64,000 nucleotides of DNA from Akebia trifoliata (Eukaryota; Streptophyta; Magnoliopsida; Ranunculales; Lardizabalaceae), in NCBI GenBank assembly GCA_017979445.1, contig JADQWC010000589.1, forward strand, positions 45,224-109,223, written 5' to 3'. Position 1 is the stretch's first letter. Each line of letters begins with the position of its first letter. The position numbers and the translations under genes were made by a program. Below, in pieces: positions 11,117-23,049 of the stretch. Under the pieces are notes generated by a model. The model was not told where the DNA came from. It worked only from the letters and a program-made list of their open reading frames with translations, and searched no databases.

Positions 11117-12298
11117 ATGTTAGCCGCCGGCGATAACCCAATCGATCAGTTAGTCAAAACAACTATCATAGGAATGCACCCTGTAGAGAAGATCAATTTT
11201 GGGAGATTCATGTTGAGGAGTGCTCTTTACTTCCATGAGTTTGAGATCGACTGGAACCTCTTACATGCTATGGCTAAGCGATGGAACCCCTATCTTCACA
11301 TATTCCATATGGGGTACATGCATTTATGCCCTACTCACGAGGATTATTGCGGCATCATGAGGATATCCACTTCAGGTCCCCTAGTCAGGCCCTCATTGAA
11401 GACTGGATATTCTGGTGAACTCGCCACAGGACTAAACATTTCCAAGGAAGAAGCCAAAGTCTTAGTCAATGACGGGAGATTAAACTTAGTACCGTTACTA
11501 GGCCCGTATCGTTCTCGCAGTCACCCTATCAATGTAAAACCCGAAGCTTGACGAGCCACTAGAGACTATCGGTTGTGCTTAGGAATCCTAGCTCAATACA
11601 TACTGACCTCCAATAGTGATGGCCAAACTATCCCTGAGTCCTTCATAGATATAGCCTCTCAGCTCTCAAGGAAAGCCAACCCCGTCCCTCTCATCCTAGC
11701 TGAAACTTTCTCAGGTTTAGATGCCATAAAAAATGGTGAGCGGGAAAGCTTCAAAGGAAGCCCCTACTTACTCTATATGTGGCTTTGTGACAGTCTCAAA
11801 ATCGTAGAGGTCCCCTCAAACCTCGAATATGGCCCAGAACACTTTTCCAAGAGAAACATGTTAGTGCGTCACAATTCAGTCAAAGCTTGGAGCAAATGGT
11901 TAGACTCTCACCTCGCCTGTCATATTGATTTTAGGTGCCCTTGGTGGATGACTGATCCCCCTGTTCTAGGAACCAAAGGATCCTACTATGACCGTCTGAT
12001 TGGTTTAGAAGAAACATCTTTTTACCATCCTAATCTGATCCCAGAACAGTACGATGTACCTATAGAGTTATCCTTACCTCAGCATAAAGCCATCTTTTCC
12101 CCCGAGCCTTTGACTGAAAAGTTAGTACACCTCATTGAGAAAGCTTGGAACAAGCGCACCTTAGGGTATCCAGACGGACCAGCAGAATTCAGAGAGCAAG
12201 TTGTTAGAGCCAAGAGGGTCAAGCCTGACAGCAATCCTGATGACCATCAAGACAAAGCCAAGCGTCCATGTAAAAATAGTTCAAAACAAATTTGTTGA
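11117..12298 (+). pseudogene. E2 ORF1 (Ogre/Tat extra ORF), one stop
   Basis: The first ATG gives a protein of about 393 residues, split by one in-frame TGA (11549-11551) in a CGA-like context. It lies upstream of gag, where Ogre/Tat elements carry ORF1 of unknown role. The motif WNPYLHIFHMGYMHLCPTHE resembles the WDP...F..G..E.CPT.EE signature of the DUF7745/plant-mobile-domain-like family; this is recognised by eye only. The C-terminus is basic (KAKRPCKNSSKQ). No membrane segment is evident. If the TGA were a sense codon the ORF would be intact, so inactivation looks recent. Confidence 0.6.
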
Positions 12299-12493
12299 AA
12301 GATGTTTAAATAAGAACATATTGTTTGTCGTTTTCAATAAAACTATCTTTCTTTTCGAATGAATATTTATTTTCTTTTCAAATACTCATTGTGTGAATGG
12401 ATTAATTAATGGATTGGTGCACAAACCTCAATAAAATGATTCTTAAAAATGTTATCAAGGGGTTGATACCGAAATTGACTAAATCTACCTTTG
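12299..12493 (+). other. Spacer between ORF1 and gag of E2
   Basis: About 195 bp of AT-rich sequence separates the ORF1 stop from the gag ATG at 12494. No gene or splice signal is obvious. Confidence 0.5.
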
Positions 12494-15400
12494 ATGGGGT
12501 CATATAAGATTATCATTGCGCCCAAACTCAAGCGTCCACCTCCTAGTTGGAGTCGTAAGTCCAGTCGGTTAGAAAGAACCACAATACCAAGTCAACAAGC
12601 AGAGATGGCTTCAGAATCTGAGCTCACAAAAATCCGTAAGATCTTGGCAGCCTTTGCCAATGATATCAGCAATATAAAAGGCAAAGTGGAAATGTTGGAA
12701 CAGACCTCGGAATCGACGGGAATTCCTTTAGATGATCCAAAAGGGAAAAAAGTTGTAGAGAAACGTCCACGTGAAGTTTTCGAGCTCGACGGAGATGAAG
12801 AGTATGTTGATGAAAATCCGACGTTATCTAATAGAATGTCTCAATTGGAGTCAGCGATGAAAAGTATAAAGGGTATTCATGAAATTGCAGCAGGCATTGA
12901 AGCTTTAAATCGCATCCCTAGAATCCATTTGCCAGAAAAGTTTGTGATGCCTGAAATGGACAAGTTCAGTGGGACAGGGTGTGCGAAAACACATCTTAAG
13001 GTGTATGTTACCAACATGCGCACTATGGGGCTCAGCGACGAACATATGACATTGTTGTTCCAAAGAACGTTATCAGGATCAGCACTACGTTGATTAATGT
13101 CTCAAGATCCAGTCACTGTGGGTACATGGAAAAATATGTCAAAGGCTTTCTGGCATCAGTATAAGTACAGTACCGAAATTGAGACTTCAAGAAGAGATTT
13201 GGAAGCAACTAAACAAAAAAATAGGGAGACATTCACTGATTTCATTGGTCGCTGGAGGGCCAAAGCTTCTCAAATGTGGGATAGACCTTCAGAGAAGGAA
13301 CAAGTAGCAATTATCCTAAAGAACCTCTCCCAAGGATATGCTCAACACCTAGTAGCCCAATACCTCCCTACTTTTGAATCCTTGTTGCAAGCAGGGAGCC
13401 AACTTGAGGATGCGTTTGCCTCTGGAATCCTTTCTAACCCCTCAGATAACAAGCTTAAGAAACCATATCTTCCCAAACCCAACATCAACCATACTTACAT
13501 CGCCAATACCTCAGTTACCCCAGCCCGGACTAATAATCAGGTTCACCCAAGTCAACCTCGAACTCCGCATCAATTTATCAATTTAGGGATGACCCTTACA
13601 GTAGCTTTGCACAAACTGTTGAAGAAAGGGTTGCTTACCCCGATTCAACCCCGACCTTTACCAAATCCCTTGCCAGCCGGACACAACCTCAACTTATTCT
13701 GTGAATTTCATCAAAATCCTGGCCATCACACGGATCGATGTATCACCCTGTGCCATGCCATTCAAAACCTTATTGATAACAAAAAAATCACGATCCCCAG
13801 CCCACCAAATGTCACCACTAATCCACTACCTACCTATCAACCTACACCGACCCTGAACATGGTTTCTCACACCCCATTACCATTCGACCCTGTTTCTTTC
13901 ATCCATCCAATCCAAGTTAAACCGCCCAGTTACCCCCTTGCCAGGATAGCCTTCACTGATGAGGTTTTCACAGCAAACTATGAACCATTCGATTTAACCT
14001 CGGATGATACCTATTGTTTATCTCCGCCTTGTTACGATAGTCCCGCGTTCACTAGTTACCTATTGGCCCAAATGAATCTGAAAAACCTTGTACCTCTAAC
14101 AGACGAAGATCCATACGTGTTGACTGAAGAAGATGAGCCCTTCTCCCTTTCCTGTGATGAAGTTAGACATATGACTCGAGGTGGAAGAGTTTTTAAGTCA
14201 CAAGAACTCTGTGTTGATAATCCTGCAGCCCTGGCAAGAAAGGAAGGAGAAGATCCCACTAAGGAAAACATCGAAGAAGATAACTCCGTGATCAAACAGT
14301 TGAAAAAATCAGGGGCCAATATCTCAGTATGGGGTTTACTCATGGCTTCCACTGCTCATAGGGAGGCTGTTCTCAAAGCACTAAACACATCCCAAGTCTC
14401 CCTTGACACTTCTCCAGATCAGCTGGCAAGTATAGTAGGGGCAACTTACGTGGAGAATATCCTATCCTTCTCGGACTTAGACCTCCCAAAAGAAGGGGCA
14501 AGCCATACTAAGCCGCTGCACATTACAGTTGACTGTAACGGAATGAGGGTACCTTTAGTTTTGATTGATAATGGGAGTGCACTGAACGTTTGCCCTCTGA
14601 AAACTGTTGCTTGTCTCGGGTTGAAGGCTGAAGATCTCAAACCTACAAATCAAGGTGTTAGAGCCTATGATAACACCAAGAGGGATATACTGGGAATTTT
14701 GCACCTTCGACTGTCCACTGGCATAGTCGAATTTCCTGTGGAATTTCAGGCTATTGATATCCAGTCTTCTTTCAATTTACTGTTAGGGAGACCATGGTTA
14801 CACCAGATCAAAGCCATCCCTTCTACACTACACCAGAAGGTCAAATTTATCAAGGATAGGTTGGTGATTACACTTCATGGAGATGCTGAAATTGTAGGGA
14901 TCATAAACAATACTGAGGCTAAGGATGAGCCGTTGCTCGAGATTCAACCAGAACAACAGGGAGTAGAGCTCAGTAGGTTCGAATTTGAAAAAATATGCTC
15001 AGTCCAATGGGATCAAGCCATGAAAGAGTATTTTCCAATGGAAAATACCTCTAATTTTTGCATGGCCAATATATTCAAGAAAATGAGATTCTTCCCTGGT
15101 ATGGGCTTAGGTCGCAAGCAGCAAGGTATTAAAGAAGCACCAATAATTAAAGAGGCCATCGGCACATTCGGACTAGGATACAAGCCTACTAAAGAAGATT
15201 GGGCCCAATACTGGAAGACAAAACGGGATAAGGCTATTGCTAAAAGGCAAAGGCGTACCACAGATCTCATTAAAATGAAGCCCTATCGAAAGCCTCTCAA
15301 TGGTTATTTTGTGAAAGAAGGAGAAGACTTCCGCTACTGTGGGTTCCCAGAGCCTTTCATTGATCACATCACAGGTACTCGTCTACCGGGGTTTGAAATC

Positions 15401-16987
15401 TTTTTTGGCATGGAATGGCCCAAAGAGGAAGCAAGCATAGAAGTTAAGGAGAAGAAGGTTGAAGACTGGCAACTCGATCTGGACTCCTTCAACATCGATC
15501 AGCTATTCATTGAAGATCATAGTATCTTAGTATTGTTAGTTGAGAAAGGGATCCCGAATCCTCAGTCTGTAATCAAACCCGTTGTTGGGGTTCTATCAAA
15601 TTATCATGTAATCAGTCCTACGTTACATGTCAAGGCTGGGTCTGTCGGTCCCATTAGTCCTGTTCAGTCTGACATGCCAGTTGAGTCATTTATTTCTGTT
15701 GAGTCAAATAAGTTAGTTGTTTCTGCTGAGTCTGTTGCTGCTAGGGAGTCTGTTTTTCCTACTGAGTCGAGTGAGTCTATCAAGTCCGCAATGAGTCCTG
15801 TTACCCCATCTCTTTTCAATGAAATGAAAGAAATTTTTTATTACCCCGAGCGCAATAATAATTCAACTAATAATCTGGCTTCGGAGGGAGAGTCTTCTGA
15901 CGAAGAACTTCCCCCTGAAATAATCAAATTACTTAAACAAGAAGAGGAACGTCAGGCTCAACCTCTAATAGAGGAAGTAGAGGTTATCAACCTCGGAACA
16001 AAAGAAAGTCCTCAAGAAATTCGTATAGGGGTCACTTTATCTCCTGATGAACGCAAAGGGATAGTAGATTTACTCAGAAAGTTCAAAGAAGTATTCGCGT
16101 GGTCTTACGAGGATATGCCGGGGGTAAGCACAGATATTGTCCAACATCGGATTCCGTTGTATCCTGATGCTCGACCAATCAAGCAGAAACTTCGACGTAT
16201 GAAGCCGGAATGGGCTTTGAAAATCAAAGAAGAAGTTACGAAGCAGATTAACGCTGGATTTTTGGAAGTAGTAGAATACCCTGAGTGGATTGCCAATGTC
16301 GTCCCGGTGCCGAAAAAGGATGGAAAAGTTAGAATGTGTGTGGATTTTAGAGACTTAAACAAAGCAAGCCCAAAGGATAGTTTCCCTTTACCACACATAG
16401 ATGTTCTAGTAGACAGTACAGCAGGACACGCGTTGTTATCCTTCATGGATGGATTTTCAGGGTACAATCAGATAAAGATGGATCCTCGAGATATGCAAAA
16501 GACGTCGTTCATCACACAGTGGGGGACTTTCTGCTACAAGGTCATGCCTTTTGGTTTGAAGAACGCTGGAGCTACCTATCAAAGAGCAACCACGACTTTA
16601 TTACATGACATGATACACAAAGAGGTCGAAGTCTATGTAGATGATATGATAGTCAAATCCAAAGAACGACTAGGACATGTTACAGCGTTAGAAAAATTTC
16701 TCACAAGGATTCAAAAGTACCAACTCCGCCTTAACCCACAGAAATGTGTATTCGGAGTAACGTCTAGAAAGTTATTGGGGTTTGTAGTCAGTCAGAGAGG
16801 GATCGAAGTAGACCCTGTAAAGATTAAAGCTATCCAAGAGATGCCACCGCCCGAGACTGAAAAGCAGATTCGAGGTTTTCTGGGCAGAATCCAGTATGTT
16901 AGCAGGTTCATCGCTCAACTCACCAATGTCTGCGAACCTATTTTCAAGCTTCTCAAGAAGAATGAGCCAACAGTTTGGAATGAGTAA
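12494..16987 (+). pseudogene. E2 gag-pro-RT, fused frame with two stops
   Basis: One reading frame encodes Gag, protease and RT. It is interrupted only by a TGA at 13091-13093 (Gag proteins usually have W after SGAAL/ALR) and by a TAA at 16985-16987 just after RT. Counting from the ATG at 13097: Gag continues to about residue 150; a CEFH...GHHTDRC zinc-binding motif starts at residue 202; the protease has LIDNGSALNV (Asp 491) and LLLGRPW; a G-patch-like FFPGMGLGRKQQG lies near 664; RT has CVDFRDLN near 1072 and an intact YVDD at 1180-1183. DNGS in place of DTGA is usual for Tat proteases. There is no intron-like break between pro and RT, unlike canonical Ogre. Confidence 0.85.
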
Positions 16988-18343
16988 TGTCAAAAGGCTT
17001 TCGACCAAATCAAGGAGTATCTTTCAAACCCACCTATTTTGGTCCCACCTACACGGGGTGAACCACTTCTTCTTTATCTGTCAGTCACAGAAGAAGCTAT
17101 GGGATGCATGCTTGCACAGTATGACAAAGATACTCGCAAAGAGAGAGCCATCTACTACATCAGCAAGAAGATGTTAGAATATGAACGAAAATATTCATCC
17201 TTGGAGAAAACTTGCTTAGCACTGGTATGGGCTACTCAGAGACTCCGACATTATATGCTGTCTCATTCAATTATCCTATTATCTCGGATGGATCCTCTCA
17301 AGTATCTTTTCGAGAAACCGGCATTGACAGGGAGAATCGCACGATGGTTATTGTTGTTATCAGAGTTTGACATCACGCATGTTACTCAGAAATCCATCAA
17401 GGGGAGAGCTGTAGCAGAATACCTGGCAGATCACCCTGTAGTAGAAGGAATAAGGCCTGTCGATCAATTCCCAGATGAGAACATCTTGCATGTTAAAGAA
17501 GAACCGCAGAACCAAACATGGCAGTTATACTTTGATGGAACGGCCAATCAAAATGGGTATGGAATAGGGGCAGTCTTGTTATCTCCAGAAGGGTGTCATA
17601 TTCCTATCGCTATTAAGTTAGCTTTTTCGAACACTAATAATACGGCTGAATATGAGGCGTGCATCGCGGGGCTCGAAGCTGCTTTGAACTTAGGTATTAC
17701 AGAAATTGAAGTTTTCGGGGATTCGGCCTTGGTCATACATCAGTCATTGGAAAAATGGAAGACTAGGGATGAAAAGTTGAAATCCTATCATGAGTATTTG
17801 CTAAACTTAGTCAGTAAGTTTAAAGCTATCCTATTCCAGCACTTGTCAAGGGAGGATAACAGATTTGCTGACTCCTTAGCAACTTTATCTTCAATAATCC
17901 ATTTGCCCCCTGGTATGGAATTACGGCCGATCACGGTTGAAGTCAAAAACAAACCCGCGTACTGCCATCAGATCAACATTGCTACTCGACTACCCGATGG
18001 AAAGCCATGGTACACAGACATAAAGAAAGTGTTGGAAAAACAAGAATTCCTGGAAGAAGCATCGAGGAAAGAACGACAGACCCTACTAAGATTAGCATCT
18101 CAATTTATCTTGTGCGCAGGAAGCTTATACAAAAGGTCTTATGATGGGATTCATTTGTCGTGTGTTGATGAAAATCAAGCTGAACAGATAATAATTGAAC
18201 TACATTCAGGAGAACGTGGCCCTCACATGAGTGGGAAAATGTTAGCTAAGAAGATTATGAGACAAGGATACTATTGGCCCACGATGGAAACAGATTGTCA
18301 TCACATGGTCAAAACTTGTCATAAATGCCAAATACATGCGAAC
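16988..18343 (+). pseudogene. E2 RNase H, second RNase H, and integrase zinc domain
   Basis: This part reads in the same frame as the upstream pol after the TAA. The gypsy RNase H comes first, but its first catalytic position reads LYLSVTEE rather than FDAS, a loss typical of Tat elements. A second, archaeal-like RNase H follows (about 17520-17910) with its acidic residues visible: LYFDGTA, NTAEYEA, EVFGDSA and NRFADSLA. The integrase HHCC domain follows (ELHSGERGPH, TCHKCQ). The solo LTR at 18344 cuts the gene here, with CGAAC target repeats. Confidence 0.85.
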
Positions 18344-19572
18344 TGATGAGTGTCTCCAAACACTCAATTATACGCACATTTTCTGGATATTTATCTTGAT
18401 TTTTGTACCTATTTCTCTATATTAAGATAATAATCATGATAAGCCTCAAACCACCACGTTGCATGTTAATTAGGCTTAATTATATATATAAATTCATTTA
18501 CTAGATAAATCTAATTACGTGTGTTTCTTGTGCAGAAAATCAACAATTTGGAATCAAAATCTCAAGGCAAAAGCATTTGGGCCCACTTTGGAATGCCCTA
18601 ACACTTTGGAATGCCCTAATCCTTTGGAATGCCCTAATCCTTAACTCATATTCTCCTCTTTTGTCTTTTTGTGCAAAGAAAAGTGGAGGCTACTTTTAGA
18701 CTCTTCTACACACATTTTTCTCTATAAATAGAGCCTTCATTTCTAGAGAAAGGGTCCCATCTTGGTTCTCTTATCCAAGACTCCTTTAATCTAAGGCTCT
18801 TTGCCTATTCTCTTATTTTTTGTATTTTCATTTTCTAGTTATTTTCTTTTGGTTAACTAGTCTTGTAAGAAGTAGAAGAAGAAGAAGTTGTAATTTTCTC
18901 CATGAAATGAAGAAAAGTTCTTTCATCTCTTGTCTTCCCTCTCTTGCAATGACATTAGGCTAAGTTCCCCTCCATTGGAGAGTGGAAAAGCCTAGAGCAA
19001 GTTCTTGTGTTATTTCTAATTTTATGCCTTTCTTTTATTTAAAATGCTTATGAATTCTCTTTAAGTTTCTTGCACATTTTATTCTTAATATAGATACTTT
19101 ATGCTTAGATTAGATCAAGATAAAGTATGCTTAAATTAGATAATTTGTAGTAAGAAGTTCTCAAGAAATTCTACTTTGTTTTTGTTCCTTTATTTCATTT
19201 TAATTGCAAAACTTTCCGATCTAAGGAGCTAACACCAAGCCCTTATGATTGAGTTATAAAAAGGCTAGAGACTAGAAATTGCTCATTAACTTGTTTTAGG
19301 TAGATCCACCTCCAATGGTGTTTTAATTCATAAGTTTACTTGCTTTTAATTTCATTTACTATAGTTTATTTTCTAGCAATTTTACATCTTCTTATAAGTT
19401 CAAAAATACAAAGAAAAACAGTTTTAATTCTTTTTAGTTAATTTGAATTTTATCTTCTTAGCTTAATTCTATTCCTCCTTTCTCTTGGGTTCGATCCTCT
19501 ACTTGCCCCACAAGTAAGGTAAACATAAGATTATTATTAACTCCGGTGAGAAGAACAACGATAGTCTCATCA
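18344..19572 (+). mobile_element. Solo LTR of the E1 (Athila-like) family inside the E2 integrase
   Basis: This 1,229 bp unit begins TGATGAG and ends CTCATCA. It aligns along its full length with the E1 3' LTR and is flanked by perfect 5-bp repeats CGAAC (18339-18343, 19573-19577). A TATA box (TATAAATA) is at 18723-18730. No internal element sequence is present, so it is a solo LTR left by LTR-LTR recombination. It shows that the E1 family was still mobile after E2 had inserted into E1. Confidence 0.95.
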
Positions 19573-20627
19573 CGAACCTTATACATGTGCCACCATCTCA
19601 ATTAGTAGGTCTGACTTCACCATGGCCATTCTCAGTCTGGGGAATTGACATTATTGGTAAAATATCGCCTAAGGCATCAAACGGGCACGAATACATCCTG
19701 GTTGCCATCGATTATTTTACCAAATGGGTTGAAGCTGTTTCTTATGCTGTCCTCACTGCGTCTCGAGTTGCAAAATTTATTCAAACGAACATCATTAGTC
19801 GATATGGGGTACCTTCGGAGTTGATATCCGATAATGGGTCACACTTTAAAGCTGAGGTTATCAAATTGTGTTCAAAGTTCAAAATCTCACACCATAAATC
19901 ATCTCCTTACCGACCTCAGACTAACGGAGCAGTCGAAGCAGCTAATAAGAATATTAAGACTATCCTTAGGAAAATGTGTCAATCACATCGAGATTGGTCA
20001 GAAAAACTGCCATTTGCATTATGGGCATATCGAACCTCAATTCGATCTTCCACCGGAACTACTCCCTACTCCTTAGTATATGGCATGGAAGCAGTCTTAC
20101 CAGTTGAAATGGAGATTCCGTCTCTCAGGGTTCTGTTAGAAAGTCAGTTGTCAGAAGCAGATTGGGTTCGCCAACGGTATGAAGAGTTAAATTTGCTCGA
20201 GGAAAAACGACTAAGAGCGTTGTATCTCGTGCAAGCTTATCAAAGAAGAGTCGCCCGTGCGTTTGACAAGAAAATCAAGGCCCGTCACTTACAAGTTGGG
20301 GATTTAGTACTCAAAGAGAACAGGGCACCTATTTTTTATCCCAGGGGAAAGTTCAAACCAAATTGGGGAGGTCCGTTCATCGTCAAAGAAATATTACCAG
20401 GAAAAGCTGTCAGACTTCAAGATCATGATGGAATCGAGTTATCAAAACCAACCAACCTTGACCAAATCAAACGGTACTACATTAAGGAGGCCATCTTTGG
20501 CCGAATCAATTTCCTTGCTACCCAGTTCATTATCTCCTTTCTCAGCCCTTTGCAGCCTTTTCAAAAAAAAAAAAAAATTATATATATATATATATATACA
20601 TATTGTGCCTTGTATTTCTTAGCCTGA
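19573..20627 (+). pseudogene. E2 integrase, catalytic core and C-terminal domain
   Basis: The frame resumes after the solo LTR and one copy of its target repeat. The catalytic triad is visible: Asp in WGIDIIG, Asp in ISDNGSHF, and Glu in the NGAVEAANK motif, all intact. The C-terminal part has the GDLVL and KPNWGGPFIV motifs of the GPY/F domain near 20300-20380. There is no chromodomain, as expected for Tat and Athila lineages. After LDQIKRYYI the frame runs on to a TAG at 20625-20627 through A-rich and TA-repeat DNA, so the true end may be earlier. Confidence 0.85.
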
Positions 20628-22002
20628 TCACCTAACCTAGGGGAGGGAAGTTTCGAACTACGTTTTGGTTTGATCCCAAAATTCTGGGGTACGTAGGCAA
20701 CCTGAGAAGTTACTTCAGGCCCGACCACATTAATAATAAAAAAAATGTATTTCCCACACAATATAAAAAAATCAAGAAAAAAATTCAAAAGAAATATCAT
20801 CCAAAGTGGGGAAGAAAATTCAAGAAAAAAAAAGAAAATAATTTAAAAGGAAATGCCAAACAAGGGGCATTTGGGTTTTGAGCCTCAAAATTCCTTTCTT
20901 TTTTATACCCAGTCCTAAGCCTACCTATAAAAGTCCTCCTAAGTACCATGCGAAAAGTCAAGGAAGATAGCAAAGCATGATCAAACAGCAATTCCAGAAG
21001 TTCAGAGGAGAAGAAAAAGATAAAAAATGATGAAGCCTACTAAGTTGAAAACCTGAAAAGGCGATCTAGGCAAAAGTTAGAGCAAGCTCGCTAGATTGAA
21101 AACCTGAAAAGGCGATCTAGGCAAAAGTTAGAGCAAGCTCGCTAGATTGAAAACCTGAAAATGACAACGTTGGCAACAATTAGAGCCAAAAAAAAAAAGA
21201 GCTCGCTAGATCGAAAATCTGAAAAGGCAATCTAGGCAAAAGTTAGAGCAACAAAGAAAAATAGAAGAAAATCCCAAGCTAAAAGCGGTTCGAGCTGAAA
21301 CCTCAGAAGTCCGAATAATCGAGTTCAATACTTAGCTTAAATCAGGCATAGACTCAGAAGCCACCAGTATCTTGTCTACGATCAATCTGAAAATTTTGAT
21401 TCCCCTAAGTGAACCAAGGGAGATAAGGGTGAATTCTATGATGAAACTCGAAAGAAAATAATTTTGTGTTATTGAGCCTGACTCAAAAACCTTCAATAAA
21501 ATTAATCAAAATTAAAAGTTGAGTCTTTATTGCGCTTATGGTAATCAATTATTCCAAACCTTCATACAAAGGGCATTTTCTTTCCTTTTTAATGTATTTT
21601 TTCCCCTTATACTAGGGGCATTTTTTTTATGATGTGTTCAATTATTCTCAAGGCCATGGTCATTGTCAAACTAGAGGCATTTTGCTTTTGAGCAATGTCA
21701 ATCCTAAAAGATAATGAGAACCCCAAATTTAAGGTTACCCTCTTGATAACAGTTTTTTGAAAAACTTTTAAAACTCAGGTTTTAAATTCATAAAACTTTT
21801 TGATAAATCCTTGAGGTTCAAACAAAAGCATTTTGGATCTCACATAGGAGATATGACATTCTTTCGTTCTCCAGATTCTTTTCCAGATTCAATCATTCTT
21901 GGAATCAATCATTTCTCTTCCAGATTCATTATCTTTCAGATTTATTCGTTCCCCGGTTCGTTCTAATCAGTTTTCTCCAAAATTCATTCATTCATTTGCC
22001 AG
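20628..22002 (+). other. E2 3' untranslated region, first part
   Basis: A (TA)n run lies just upstream at 20580-20600. The motif TACGTAGGCAACCTGAG near 20690, characteristic of the 3' region of many plant Tat/Ogre elements, recurs in E3 near 39093. Four partial copies of a unit of about 55 bp lie at 21037-21250. The rest is AT-rich without a recognisable gene. Confidence 0.6.
21037..21250 (+). repeat. Short tandem repeats of about 55 bp in the E2 3' UTR
   Basis: The unit contains TTGAAAACCTGAAAAGGCG followed by ATCTAGGCAAAAGTTAGAGC. It occurs about four times with increasing divergence. Related copies sit in E3 at about 39485-39690. Confidence 0.8.
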
Positions 22003-22690
22003 TTTTGCTCAATTTCCGCCAAGGGTTATCTTGGATTTTGCTCAGTTGCCGCCAAGGGTTATCTTGGATTTTGCTCAGTTTTCGCCAAGGGTTATCTTGG
22101 ATTTTGCTCAGTTTCCGCCAAGGGTTATCTTGGATTTTGCTCAGATGCCGCCAAGGGTTATCTTGGATTTTGCTCAGATGCCGCCAAGGGTTATCTTGGA
22201 TTTTGCTCAGTTTCCGCCAAGGATTATCTTGGAATTTTCTCAGTTTCCACCAAGGGTTATCTTGGATTTTGCTCAGATGCCGCCAAGGGTTATCTTGGAT
22301 TTTGCTCAGTTTCCGCCAAGGGTTATCTTGGATTTTGCTCAGATGCCGCCAAGGGTTATCTTGGATTTTGCTCAGTTTCCGCCAGGGTTATCTTGGATTT
22401 TGCTCAGATGCCGCCAAGGGTTATCTTGGATTTTGCTCAGTTTCCGCAAAGGGTTATCTTGGATTTTGCTCAGTTTCCGCCAAGGGTTATCTTGGATTTT
22501 GCTCAGTTGCCGCCAAGGGTTATCTTGGATTTTGCTCAGTTTCCGCCAATGGTTATCTTGGATTTTGCTCAGTTTCCACCAAGGGTTATCTTGGATTTTG
22601 CTCAGATGCCGCCAAGGGTTATCTTGGATTTCGCTCAGTTTCCGCCCAGTTTCCGCCAAGGGTTATCTTGGATTTTGCTCAGTTATTGCC
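22003..22690 (+). repeat. 33-bp minisatellite, about 20 copies, in the E2 3' UTR
   Basis: The unit is GCTCAGTTTCCGCCAAGGG plus TTATCTTGGATTTT. Variants have TTGCCG or ATGCCG in place of TTTCCG. Because 33 is a multiple of three, several frames on both strands stay open and give 11-residue repeats such as FAQFPPRVILD; a two-base loss near 22383 shifts the frames. I regard these as by-products of the repeat, not as proteins. Tat/Ogre elements are known to carry such 3' UTR arrays, which can seed satellite DNA. Confidence 0.9.
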
Positions 22691-23049
22691 GAGGGTTTTC
22701 TCAAAATTTTACTCAATTATACTCAGTTTATACTCAAATTATGCTAAAATTATACTCAGATTTTACTCAGTTTCACACAGTGCACACACTTGCACATTTG
22801 CACTTTTTAGTCAGGGAGAATTCTTTAAAATTCAAGGATCTGACATCGTCAGTGAGAGTTTGCGCTCAAGGACCTGACAACCTTTTGATTCGGGGAGAGC
22901 TTTACCCTCAAGGATCCGAACACCCTGACGAATTGCTGAATCAGGCTGCAAAATGGACTGTCACTAGCTTTGGCATTCGGATATCGCACTATCTACCAAA
23001 ATAGATTTGCTATCTAGTTTGCTTCAACCCTCTGCCAAAGAGGGGCATC
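22691..23049 (+). other. E2 3' UTR end with polypurine tract
   Basis: Repeated partial motifs of the type TCAAGGATCTGACA...GTCAGTGAGA precede the purine run CCAAAGAGGGGCAT at about 23035-23048, directly before the 3' LTR. That run would prime plus-strand synthesis. The same arrangement is kept in E3 at 41760-42100. Confidence 0.7.

Noticed and set aside
13374..15367. Overlapping open frames on both strands within E2 gag-pol
   Set aside because: Shadows of the long gag-pro-pol frame without independent motifs.
18344..19572. Reading the insert as an intron of E2 pol
   Set aside because: It has LTR termini and a 5-bp target duplication and matches the E1 LTR end to end, so it is an insertion, not an intron.
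22003..22690. CRISPR-like appearance of the 33-bp repeats
   Set aside because: The repeats are head-to-tail with no unique spacers, and the setting is a plant retrotransposon.
21899..23004. Long repetitive open frames with 11-residue repeats
   Set aside because: They follow from a 33-bp minisatellite without stops and occur in several frames on both strands.
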